From Clostridia bacterium (GTDB taxonomy: Bacteria > Bacillota_A > Clostridia > Christensenellales > Aristaeellaceae), in NCBI GenBank assembly GCA_017430945.1, contig JAFRMB010000101.1, positions 1 to 6,098 of the forward strand: a stretch of 6,098 nt of DNA, given 5' to 3'. How positions within the stretch are numbered: the stretch's first letter is position 1; every line of letters begins with the position of its first letter. The notes under the pieces were generated by a model that saw only the letters and a list, made by a program, of their open reading frames with translations, did not search any database and was not told where the DNA came from. The translations under genes were made by a program, and so were the position numbers. Of the stretch, positions 1 to 5,787 are shown in pieces.

Positions 1-71
1 ACAGCATGATCGAGTGCGCCATCGAGGCGATGAAGCTGGTCATCCCCGGGGACGATTCCGACAACTGGTGA
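1..71 (+). CDS. C-terminal end of an unrecognised protein (5' partial)
   Basis: An open frame enters from the left edge (first full codon at position 3) and stops at TGA 69-71. The visible tail reads SMIECAIEAMKLVIPGDDSDNW. Codon usage is GC-rich like the neighbouring genes, and a GC hairpin follows 13 bases after the stop, so this is probably the true end of a gene. About 22 residues are too few to identify a family, so I assign no function. The internal ATG at 6-8 has no visible ribosome binding site in the window, which makes a separate 21-residue gene unlikely. Confidence 0.55.
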   Translation, partial: SMIECAIEAMKLVIPGDDSDNW

Positions 72-84
72 TATACGGCTTTCA

Positions 85-120
85 CGGCGCGGCCCGGGCG
101 ACGAGCTCCGGGCCGCGCCG
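85..120 (+). terminator. Perfect 13-bp GC hairpin, probable terminator or leader structure
   Basis: Bases 85-97 (CGGCGCGGCCCGG) are the exact reverse complement of 108-120, with a 10-base loop. It lies just after the stop of the left-edge gene and about 50 bases before the next start codon. There is no T-run on either side: the bases that follow are GCGATGTTTC. It is therefore not a textbook intrinsic terminator. It may terminate the upstream gene with help, protect a 3' end, or sit in the leader of the downstream gene. Confidence 0.5.
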
Positions 121-155
121 GCGATGTTTCAGGGTCGCATGTCGATCCTGACGGG

Positions 156-166
156 GGGAGGAGGTG
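156..166 (+). promoter_or_regulatory. Ribosome binding site fixing the LTA-synthase-family start
   Basis: AGGAGGTG at 159-166 is a full match to the anti-Shine-Dalgarno end of 16S rRNA. It lies five bases before ATG 172. This supports the start at 172 over the in-frame ATGs at 124 and 139, whose extra residues include a GGGG stretch that is just the translated binding site. Confidence 0.85.
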
Positions 167-171
167 TCCGA

Positions 172-2220
172 ATGGCAAAGAAGCATGAGCGCGCGGCGGA
201 GAAGCGCCCGCGCAAGGTCCGGCACCATGACCATACCGGGCCCGTGACGCGGCTGATCGCGCTGCCGGCGCTGGCGCTCGGGCTCGCGCTCATCGTGGAA
301 TCATTCAACCGCGGCCTGTCGCCGGCGCGGCTGTGGCAGTTCGTGTCGGGGCGGCCGCTGGCGTTTTTGTACAACGTGCTCATCATACTGGCCACGCTGG
401 CCTTCTCGGAGCTGTTCAAGCGCCGCAGGGCGGTGCTGGCCACCACGTGCATCGCGTGGGTGGTGCTGGGCGTGGTGCAGTACATCGTCATCAAGGACCG
501 CACGCAGCCCTTCTGCTCGGTGGACATCCTGATGCTGAAGGACGCCTTTTCGCTGATCACGATCTACTACACCTGGCCGCAGATCATACTGATGTTCACG
601 GCGGGCTTTGCCGCCGTCGCGCTGGTGGTGGTGCTGTTCACGCGCATGAAGCGGCGCCGGCGCGTCAACTACACCGTGTCGGTGCTGGTGTTCCTGGGCC
701 TTGCGGAGCTGTGTGCCATGCTATCGGCGATGGGCATCCACTCCGGCTTCTTCCCGCGCCGCTTCGAGAACCTGGTGGACGCCTACAACGACTACGGCTT
801 CGCCACGTGCTTCACGTTCACCTTCGGCGCGCGGGGCATCTCCAAGCCGGATCAGTACTCCACCGAGAACGTGGCGGAGATCCTCGCCGACATCGAAGCC
901 GAGCCCGCCGACGCCGAGCTGACCTACCCGGTGTTCGACGAGGACGACAACCTTTCGCATCCGAACATCGTGTTCGTGCAGCTGGAGTCCTTCTTCGACG
1001 TCTCCACCATCAAGGGGTGCGAGGTGTCCGCCGATCCGACCATCAACTTCGATCGGCTGTGCCGGAACTTCCCCAGCGGGCTTCTGTATGTGCCCACGAT
1101 CGGCGGCGGCACCGCCAACACCGAGTTCGAGGTGCTGACGGGGCTGAACCTCGACTTCTTCGGCGCAGGCGAGTACCCCTACAACACCATCCTGCAGGAG
1201 ACCGCCGTGGAGACCGCCTGCACGGACCTGCGGGAGTACGGCTATGTCTCCACCGCCATGCACAACAACTCCGGCACGTTCTACAGCCGGAACATCGTGT
1301 ACCCGAACCTGGGCTTCGACCGCTTCGTGCCGCTGGAGTACATGCGCGACATGAAGTACAACAGCCTGGGCTGGGCGAAGGACGCCGAGCTGACGGGCGA
1401 GATCCTGCGGGCGCTGGAGTCCAGCGAAGCGCGCGACTTCGTGTTCTGCATCTCCGTGGAGTCCCACGGCAAGTACGCGGACACCTACGAGCCGAAGGAG
1501 GGCGACATCGAGGTGCTGAGCCTGCCGGAGCAGATCCCGCTGGCGCCGTTCCAGAACTTCGTGAACATACTGCCCACGACCGACGACTTCCTGAGGGCGC
1601 TGATCCACAGCCTGGTGCGCTTCAACGAGCCTACCGTGGTCGTGGCCTACGGCGACCATCTGCCGGCCATGGAGCTCGAGAGCGACATGCTGACCACGGG
1701 CTCCATCTACGCAAGCCGCTACGTCATATGGAACAACTACGGCGCGCAGTTCGAGGCGCCGGACCTGCAGGCCTACCGCCTGGGCGCCAACCTGATGAAG
1801 CAGCTGGGCTTTTCCGGCGACGTCGTGACCCGCTACCACCAGGCCAACGAGCCCGGCGAGGCGGGGGAGGCGTATCTGGACAAGCTGGAGATGCTGCAGT
1901 ACGACATGCTCTACGGCGACATGCAGGCCTTCGAGGGCGAATCGCCCTACGCGCCGACAGACATGGCCATGGGCAGCGCGCCCGTCGAGGTGAGCGAGGC
2001 GTCGCTGGAGTATCACCGGCTGCTCGTGACCGGTGACGGCTTCACCGAGTTCTCGCGGGTCGTCGTGGACGATGAACCGCTGGCCACCGCCTATGTGGAC
2101 GCGCAGCACATCATCGCACCCGTGGACGACGACGCGGAGATCGAACGCTTCACCGTCGCCCAGGTGGCCCGGGACGGCACCGTGCTGGGCGCCACCGAAC
2201 CGTTCGAGCTGGCCGGGTGA
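172..2220 (+). CDS. LTA synthase family / phosphoglycerol transferase (membrane sulfatase-fold protein)
   Basis: This 682-residue protein resembles lipoteichoic acid synthases, which move glycerol-phosphate from phosphatidylglycerol onto a growing polymer outside the membrane. A basic N-terminus is followed by five predicted membrane helices (about 25-45, 62-82, 87-107, 137-157, 167-187) and then an extracellular sulfatase-fold domain (about 265-560). Expected active-site residues are visible: E272 in QLESFF, nucleophile T314 in GGGTANTEF, H364 and R373 in HNNSGTFYSRN, H432 in ESHGKY, and D495-H496 in YGDHLP. From remembered S. aureus LtaS numbering these match E255, T300, H347, R356, H416, D475 and H476, with the nine-residue H-to-R spacing kept. 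LtaS W354 appears to be Y371 here. Residues about 610-682 form an extra beta-rich, IPT/TIG-like tail. The start at ATG 172 is chosen from its ribosome binding site. The polymer could be LTA or another phosphoglycerol-decorated glycan, so I give no symbol. Confidence 0.9.
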   Translation: MAKKHERAAEKRPRKVRHHDHTGPVTRLIALPALALGLALIVESFNRGLSPARLWQFVSGRPLAFLYNVLIILATLAFSELFKRRRAVLATTCIAWVVLGVVQYIVIKDRTQPFCSVDILMLKDAFSLITIYYTWPQIILMFTAGFAAVALVVVLFTRMKRRRRVNYTVSVLVFLGLAELCAMLSAMGIHSGFFPRRFENLVDAYNDYGFATCFTFTFGARGISKPDQYSTENVAEILADIEAEPADAELTYPVFDEDDNLSHPNIVFVQLESFFDVSTIKGCEVSADPTINFDRLCRNFPSGLLYVPTIGGGTANTEFEVLTGLNLDFFGAGEYPYNTILQETAVETACTDLREYGYVSTAMHNNSGTFYSRNIVYPNLGFDRFVPLEYMRDMKYNSLGWAKDAELTGEILRALESSEARDFVFCISVESHGKYADTYEPKEGDIEVLSLPEQIPLAPFQNFVNILPTTDDFLRALIHSLVRFNEPTVVVAYGDHLPAMELESDMLTTGSIYASRYVIWNNYGAQFEAPDLQAYRLGANLMKQLGFSGDVVTRYHQANEPGEAGEAYLDKLEMLQYDMLYGDMQAFEGESPYAPTDMAMGSAPVEVSEASLEYHRLLVTGDGFTEFSRVVVDDEPLATAYVDAQHIIAPVDDDAEIERFTVAQVARDGTVLGATEPFELAG

Positions 2221-2289
2221 AGGCAGGGCCAGTAGACCCGTTCCCCCTGACGCTCTTGACCGACGAACCGACGAAAGGAAGACACCACC

Positions 2290-2682
2290 GTGAAAAATGC
2301 GATTGACTGGATCTGCAAGCTGGCCGTGTGCTGGGGACTGGGGTTCCTGGCGTGGAAGTATCTGAACCTGTTTTCCCACTGGATGGACGAGAAGATCGGC
2401 TTCCCGTTCCTGGCCTTTCTCGTGAGCGCAGGCTTTGTGGGGGTTTTGTACTTTTTTGCATGGATCGACCGGAAGCTGGGGCTGGACAAGCTGAAAAACA
2501 GCGTCGTCCGCGGCGTGCTGTGCGCGGCGGCGGGCGTGCCCACGGTGGTCGTGGCCGCCGTCGACTTCTGGAAGCAGACCTACTCCAGCGGCTGGGCGGG
2601 CGTCTTCTATCTCGTGTTTATCCACGTGCTCTTCGCGGGGATGCTCTTCGCGATCGGCTATGGGCCGGATGCTATGAAGTGA
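2290..2682 (+). CDS. Small four-helix membrane protein of unknown function
   Basis: The protein has 130 residues and starts at GTG 2290, with AAAGGA at 2274-2279 about ten bases upstream. It is hydrophobic, with four likely membrane helices at about 3-23, 37-59, 71-92 and 103-125. Short charged loops separate them (HWMDEK, DRKLGLDKLK, WKQTYSSG). No catalytic motif, signal peptide or metal site is apparent, and I do not recognise the family. It follows the LTA-synthase-family gene by 69 bases on the same strand with no terminator between, so co-transcription and an envelope role are possible; that is inference only. Base composition matches the neighbours. It ends 18 bases before the hairpin shared with the convergent rpsR operon. 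Confidence 0.75.
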   Translation: MKNAIDWICKLAVCWGLGFLAWKYLNLFSHWMDEKIGFPFLAFLVSAGFVGVLYFFAWIDRKLGLDKLKNSVVRGVLCAAAGVPTVVVAAVDFWKQTYSSGWAGVFYLVFIHVLFAGMLFAIGYGPDAMK

Positions 2683-2694
2683 TGTGGAGCGGCG

Positions 2695-2731
2695 CAAAAA
2701 GAGGGCCCGAGGCCAACGGCCTCGGGCCCTC
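2695..2731 (-). terminator. Intrinsic terminator of the rpsF-ssb-rpsR operon (possibly bidirectional)
   Basis: Bases 2701-2714 (GAGGGCCCGAGGCC) pair perfectly with 2718-2731, giving a 14-bp stem with a three-base loop. Read leftward, the hairpin is followed at once by TTTTTGC (AAAAA at 2696-2700 on the plus strand), a proper U-tract. This makes it the terminator of rpsR, whose stop lies about 20 bases away. Rightward it is followed only by CCCTTGCG, so termination of the small membrane-protein gene is plausible but weaker. Confidence 0.88.
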
Positions 2732-2751
2732 CCTTGCGCTTGCCGGTGCTA

Positions 2752-3006
2752 TCAGTCGGACACGTACGGCATCAGGGCGATGGTACGCGCGCGCTTGATG
2801 GCGATGGACAGCTGACGCTGGTGCTTTGCGCAGGTGCCGGTCATGCGGCGGGGCAGGATCTTGCCGCGCTCGCTGGTGAAACGGCGAAGACGATTGACGT
2901 CCTTATAATCGATATGCTGGATCTTGTCTACGCAAAAAGCACAAACCTTCCTGCGCGGCTTGCGGCCACGGGGACGGCGAATGCGCTCGCCACGATCTTC
3001 AGACAT
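2752..3006 (-). CDS. rpsR: 30S ribosomal protein S18
   Basis: This 84-residue protein is S18, which sits on the 30S platform and binds 16S rRNA together with S6. The central block [21 protein letters not shown] and the end [12 protein letters not shown] are family hallmarks, and the basic N-terminal tail is usual. It is the zinc-ribbon (C+) form: C22 and C25 in CAFC plus C59 and H62 in CAKH supply four likely metal ligands. The start at ATG 3006 is supported by AAGGAGG (plus-strand CCTCCTT 3015-3021), eight bases upstream. It is the last gene of the rpsF-ssb-rpsR operon, 121 bases after ssb, and is followed by a strong terminator. S18 is also expected to act with S6 as a repressor at the rpsF leader. 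Confidence 0.97.
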   Translation of the reverse strand: MSEDRGERIRRPRGRKPRRKVCAFCVDKIQHIDYKDVNRLRRFTSERGKILPRRMTGTCAKHQRQLSIAIKRARTIALMPYVSD

Positions 3007-3127
3007 GGTTGGTTCCTCCTTTTCGGATTATAGGGGATGCCCTGTGACAGCCCCAAAGAAGAAATGCGGAAACGACGTTTCCAAATGCGGCGGATCGACG
3101 GGCCGATGGCTCGGCGGCCGACCCTTG
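3007..3127 (-). other. Structured ssb-rpsR intergenic spacer
   Basis: This 121-base spacer is long compared with the 31-base gap between rpsF and ssb. It holds a palindrome at 3068-3082 (GGAAAC, 3-base loop, GTTTCC) flanked by two copies of AAATGCGG (3062-3069 and 3083-3090). A second small hairpin lies at 3102-3115 (GCCGA, loop TGGC, TCGGC). The ribosome binding site of rpsR lies at 3015-3021. No T-run follows either hairpin in the leftward direction. It could mark an RNA processing site or tune rpsR relative to ssb, but neither is shown. Confidence 0.4.
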
Positions 3128-3562
3128 TCAGAACGGCAGCTCGTCGTCGTCGACTTCGGTGAAATCGTTCATCGACGGCGCTTCGGGCTTGGCCGGCGGC
3201 GGCGTGGGGGCGCTTTCATACTGGCGCGGTGCGCCGCCTTCGTCACGACGATTGCTGGCAAACTCGATGTTATCGGCAATGATCTCGGTGATGTAGCGCT
3301 TGGAACCGTCCTGCGCATCATAGGAACGGTTCTGGATGCTGCCCTCCACCGCGACACGGGTGCCCTTGGTCAGGTAGCGGTTGCAGAAGTCGGCCGTCTG
3401 CCGCCAGCAGACGACACTGAAGAAATCCGCTTCGCGCACGCCTTGCTGGTTGGAAAAGCGGCGCTGCACCGCGATGCGAAAGGTCGACTGGGAGATCCCG
3501 CTCTGCGTGGTGCGGGCTTCCGGGTCGCTCGCGAGGTTGCCAACCAGGATGACTCTGTTCAT
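3128..3562 (-). CDS. ssb: Single-stranded DNA-binding protein SSB
   Basis: This 144-residue SSB coats single-stranded DNA in replication, repair and recombination and recruits partner proteins. The N-terminal OB fold (about 1-105) starts with the typical MNRVILVGNLASDPEAR. It continues with FRIAVQRRF, FFSVVCWRQTADFCNRYLTKG (W53 in the usual base-stacking position) and GTRVAVEGSIQNRSYDAQDGSKRY. A short Pro/Ala/Glu-rich linker (about 106-130) leads to the acidic tip DDDELPF, the partner-binding peptide of bacterial SSBs. Length is slightly below the usual 160-180 because the linker is short. GAGGAGG (plus-strand CCTCCTC 3571-3577) lies eight bases before ATG 3562. It is the middle gene of the rpsF-ssb-rpsR operon, 31 bases after rpsF. 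Confidence 0.97.
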   Translation of the reverse strand: MNRVILVGNLASDPEARTTQSGISQSTFRIAVQRRFSNQQGVREADFFSVVCWRQTADFCNRYLTKGTRVAVEGSIQNRSYDAQDGSKRYITEIIADNIEFASNRRDEGGAPRQYESAPTPPPAKPEAPSMNDFTEVDDDELPF

Positions 3563-3593
3563 AAACGATGCCTCCTCGTCGCAAAGTCGGTCT

Positions 3594-4055
3594 TTATTCA
3601 GCTTCCGACTCAGGCTTCTCGTCGTCGACGATCTCAGCGACGGGCGCGGGCTCGACAGCGGGCTCGGCGGCGGGCTCAGCGGCAGGCGCGGGCTCGGCAG
3701 CAGGCTCGGCGACGGGCGCGGCTTCGCGGGCGACGTAGGGCTTCAGCGGCTCGCGCTTGGCGGGCAGCTCACCCTCGTAACGCACGGTCAGATAGCGCAG
3801 CACGGCGTCAGAGATCTTCATGTTACGTTCGATCTCACGGGGCAGATCGGCGGGCGCCTTGATGTACATCAGCACATAGTAGCCCTCGGTCTTGTACTGG
3901 ATGGCGTAGGCCAGGCGGCGCTTGCCCCACTCGTCGACGCGGTCCACTTCACCGCCATTCTTCTTCACGAGATCGGAAAAACGGTCGATCAGCTCAGCGC
4001 GCGCGGAATCCTCCAGCGTCGGGTCGATAACGTACATGACTTCATACTGGTTCAT
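3594..4055 (-). CDS. rpsF: 30S ribosomal protein S6 with Ala/Pro/Glu-rich tail
   Basis: S6 binds 16S rRNA on the 30S platform as a heterodimer with S18. The family core spans about residues 1-95: MNQYEVMYVIDP at the start, the conserved WGKRRLAYAI (W43-I52), GYYVLMYIKA and a final strand around AVLRYLTVRYE. Residues about 96-153 form an unusually long extension. Residues 112-141 are made of repeats such as AEPAAEP and VEPAPVAE, and the protein ends in the acidic EIVDDEKPESEAE, so total length is 153 against roughly 95 for the core. AAGGAGGTG (plus-strand CACCTCCTT 4063-4071) lies seven bases before ATG 4055 and fixes the start. It is the first gene of the operon, with a promoter about 70 bases upstream and a leader that looks like the S6:S18 autoregulatory element. 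Confidence 0.97.
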   Translation of the reverse strand: MNQYEVMYVIDPTLEDSARAELIDRFSDLVKKNGGEVDRVDEWGKRRLAYAIQYKTEGYYVLMYIKAPADLPREIERNMKISDAVLRYLTVRYEGELPAKREPLKPYVAREAAPVAEPAAEPAPAAEPAAEPAVEPAPVAEIVDDEKPESEAE

Positions 4056-4071
4056 GTCTTTTCACCTCCTT

Positions 4072-4106
4072 ATGGACTTCGGCCACGATCGGTCCATCGT
4101 GGCAAG
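4072..4106 (-). promoter_or_regulatory. Candidate S6:S18 binding leader of rpsF
   Basis: The rpsF leader RNA can fold as GCCACGAT paired with ATCGTGGC (plus 4096-4103 and 4082-4089), an eight-bp stem with loop GGACCG. In that fold the next bases downstream include a CCG (4080-4082) that could bulge between the hairpin and a three-bp CTT/AAG closing stem (4104-4106 with 4077-4079). Alternatively ATGGAC (4092-4097) pairs with GTCCAT (4072-4077), directly beside the AAGGAGG ribosome binding site. The two folds compete. Published S6:S18 leader motifs present CCG in a bulge between a stem and a hairpin. The match here is by eye, so assignment of the exact fold is tentative. Confidence 0.6.
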
Positions 4107-4121
4107 GATGCGCCAAACATC

Positions 4122-4150
4122 ATTATACCGCATCATCGAGCGGCTTGCAA
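4122..4150 (-). promoter_or_regulatory. Promoter of the rpsF-ssb-rpsR operon
   Basis: Read leftward, -35 TTGCAA (4150-4145) and a perfect -10 TATAAT (4127-4122) are separated by 17 bases. Transcription should start near 4115, giving a leader of about 60 bases before rpsF ATG 4055. The stretch beyond the -35 (4151-4180) is rich in A-tracts in this GC-rich genome and could be an UP element that binds the RNA polymerase alpha subunit. Confidence 0.85.
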
Positions 4151-4193
4151 TTGAAAATCGCGAAGTTTTTTAGACATTTTACAAACCGGCGGA

Positions 4194-5477
4194 TCACCAG
4201 AGGTTGCCGTCCGCGTCGAAGGGCAGATATTCCGGCTCGCTCTCGATCTCAAGGTGCGGATCGGCCTTCGCTTCCTCATAATAGGCCTCCGAGAGCATGA
4301 TGTGCTCCAGGTGCAGGCTGTTCGGGATGCGCACCAGGCGGGCGTTCTCCTTGTCGATCTCGTTGCAGGTCTGTATGCAGCACTGGATGCACTCGCGGTC
4401 GCTCTCCATCACGATGGGGATGCGCACGCCGCCCAGCACCGTGCAGGTGATGGCGTTGGGATACATGGAGGCCAGATCCAGCTGGTCGAACACGCGCTTG
4501 GTGGTGGCGCTGGCATAGCCCAGGCCGATGGCGTTGCCGTGGGTCTCGGGGCTGAGGTCCAGCACGGCCACGCGCTGGGCGTCGATGCCGCCGGTGGCGT
4601 AGGGCGTGCAGAAGGTGCCCGTGATGTTGGGGTCCATGCCGTCGCCGGAGAAATTCTTGCCGATCTGGTCGACGATCAGCACGTCACAGCTGTCCACCCA
4701 GATGCGGGGCATGTAGCTGAAGGCCTCCTTCAGCAGCTCCGGCTCCTGCGCCTCGATGTCCTCGGCGGCCACGGCGACGATCTTACAGGTCTCGTCGAAC
4801 GCGTTCTCGATGGTGGGCACGCCGAACAGCACGGGCGCGTTCTTCAGGATGCAGCGCCCCCACATGGGCACGTTCTTGGCCATGTTCTTGAAGCCGGCCT
4901 CGTGACACTGCTGTGCGCCGATCTGCTTGCCCAGGCCGATGGCCATCATCTTCATGAGCCCGCTCTCGTACGGGCCGCGGAACGCGGTGTGGGGCTTGAT
5001 GCGGCAGCCCAGTATGATGCCGTCCGCCTCGGCTGCGTGCCGGTCGATGTAGACGTCGATGCCCTCTTCGTTGGTGCCCACCTTCTTGACCTCCATCGAG
5101 GACACGATGGGGCAGCCCACATATTCCTCGACGATGCCGTAGCCCGCCAGGATATCCCGCTGGCCCTCGGCGGTGGCGCCGCCGTGGCTGCCCATCGCGG
5201 GCACCACGAAGGGCAGCGCGCCCTGCTTTTTGCAGAAATCCGCGATGCATTTGGTGGTCAGCGCGTTGTTGGCGACGCCGCGGGAGCCCGCCGTGATGGC
5301 GATGCGCATGCCCGGACGGACGCGCGAGGCGAATTTTTCCTGGCTGAGCAGCCCGTCGATGATGCCCGGGATATCCGCGGGATCGATCCTCGGCCGGGGG
5401 AAGATCTGGCGCGCCCGGAACATCTTCGGGACCCTGGTCCCGGAAACCATATCGGCGACAAACTGGCGTTCTCTCAT
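4194..5477 (-). CDS. LarA-family (nickel-pincer lactate racemase-like) protein
   Basis: This 427-residue protein belongs to the LarA/DUF2088 family, whose studied members racemise or epimerise 2-hydroxy acids using a nickel-pincer cofactor. Diagnostic segments are GMRIAITAGSRGVAN (56-70), PAMGSHGGAT (93-102, H98), IKPHTAF (160-166, H163), SGLMKMMAIGLGKQIG (172-187, K176 and K184) and QQCHEAG (189-195, H192). From remembered L. plantarum LarA numbering, H98 and H163 would match H108 and H174. K176 and H192 keep the 16-residue spacing of cofactor lysine K184 and nickel ligand H200. The H163-K176 gap is three residues longer than there. The substrate cannot be read from sequence. ATG 5477 is chosen because recognisable family sequence starts just after it and AGGT lies eight bases upstream. 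An in-frame ATG at 5576 would add 33 unlikely residues. No larB, larC or larE is in the window. Confidence 0.85.
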   Translation of the reverse strand: MRERQFVADMVSGTRVPKMFRARQIFPRPRIDPADIPGIIDGLLSQEKFASRVRPGMRIAITAGSRGVANNALTTKCIADFCKKQGALPFVVPAMGSHGGATAEGQRDILAGYGIVEEYVGCPIVSSMEVKKVGTNEEGIDVYIDRHAAEADGIILGCRIKPHTAFRGPYESGLMKMMAIGLGKQIGAQQCHEAGFKNMAKNVPMWGRCILKNAPVLFGVPTIENAFDETCKIVAVAAEDIEAQEPELLKEAFSYMPRIWVDSCDVLIVDQIGKNFSGDGMDPNITGTFCTPYATGGIDAQRVAVLDLSPETHGNAIGLGYASATTKRVFDQLDLASMYPNAITCTVLGGVRIPIVMESDRECIQCCIQTCNEIDKENARLVRIPNSLHLEHIMLSEAYYEEAKADPHLEIESEPEYLPFDADGNLW

Positions 5478-5593
5478 AGGTGATACCTGCCTTTCGATCG
5501 TTCGTGCGGCGCGCTGCGTCGCTGCTCGGGTGGTTGCATGGCGCGCTTCGGGAAAGCCCGATCCGGCGGCGCACATGGCGCCCCTTCAAGTGC

Positions 5594-5622
5594 ATTATAA
5601 CACGCGCCTGCCCGCCGTTCAA
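5594..5622 (-). promoter_or_regulatory. Promoter of the LarA-family gene
   Basis: Read leftward, -35 TTGAAC (5622-5617) and a perfect -10 TATAAT (5599-5594) are 17 bases apart. The expected start is near 5587, giving a leader of about 110 bases to ATG 5477. If the ATG at 5576 were used instead, the leader would be only about ten bases long, with AAGGGG at its very 5' end. Confidence 0.75.
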
Positions 5623-5759
5623 GCGCAAACCGGTGTACTTTCACGATATGAAGGAAGCGGGGCCGAAACGGCGCCGGCCGGCCGCAAAAGGGCGCTTTCG
5701 TCGATCTTGAAGACACTGCATCAGGCGTGTAAAATGCAAATAAACGGGAAACAGGGGTA

Positions 5760-5787
5760 TTGACTTTTCCATTGAAAGGTGTATAAT
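5760..5787 (+). promoter_or_regulatory. Promoter of the tRNA cluster
   Basis: TTGACT (5760-5765) and TATAAT (5782-5787) are 16 bases apart, one base off consensus in total. An A-rich stretch (about 5729-5745) lies upstream and may help as an UP element. The expected start is near 5794, about 65 bases before tRNA-Thr. Confidence 0.88.

Noticed and set aside
333..2036. Long open frame (567 codons) on the plus strand inside the LTA-synthase-family gene
   Set aside because: It is a shifted-frame shadow rich in Arg, Ala, Gly and His with no recognisable domain, caused by the GC-rich codons of the real gene.
2260..2275. Tandem CCGACGAA repeat before the small membrane-protein gene
   Set aside because: Only two eight-base copies are present. 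This is too little to support an operator or a repeat family, and the second copy merges with the ribosome binding site.
721..2697. 658-codon open frame on the minus strand opposite the LTA-synthase-family gene
   Set aside because: It is the antisense shadow of a GC-rich gene, full of Val/His/Gly/Arg runs. It also crosses the small membrane-protein gene and has no domain match that I can see.
3027..3032. TATAAT on the minus strand just before rpsR, as a separate rpsR promoter
   Set aside because: A start about seven bases downstream would fall inside the rpsR ribosome binding site, and no good -35 lies 16-18 bases upstream (TGGGGC at 17).
3381..4154. 257-codon plus-strand frame across ssb and rpsF
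   Set aside because: It lies opposite two unmistakable conserved genes and shows no motif of its own.
4254..5483. 409-codon open frame on the plus strand opposite the LarA-family gene
   Set aside because: It is an antisense shadow of low-complexity Gly/Ala/Val/His sequence; the opposite frame has clear LarA motifs, a promoter and a ribosome binding site.
5648..5710. 20-codon Arg/Lys-rich frame upstream of the tRNA promoter
   Set aside because: There is no ribosome binding site before ATG 5648, its composition is low-complexity, and it is simply the end of a longer shadow frame.
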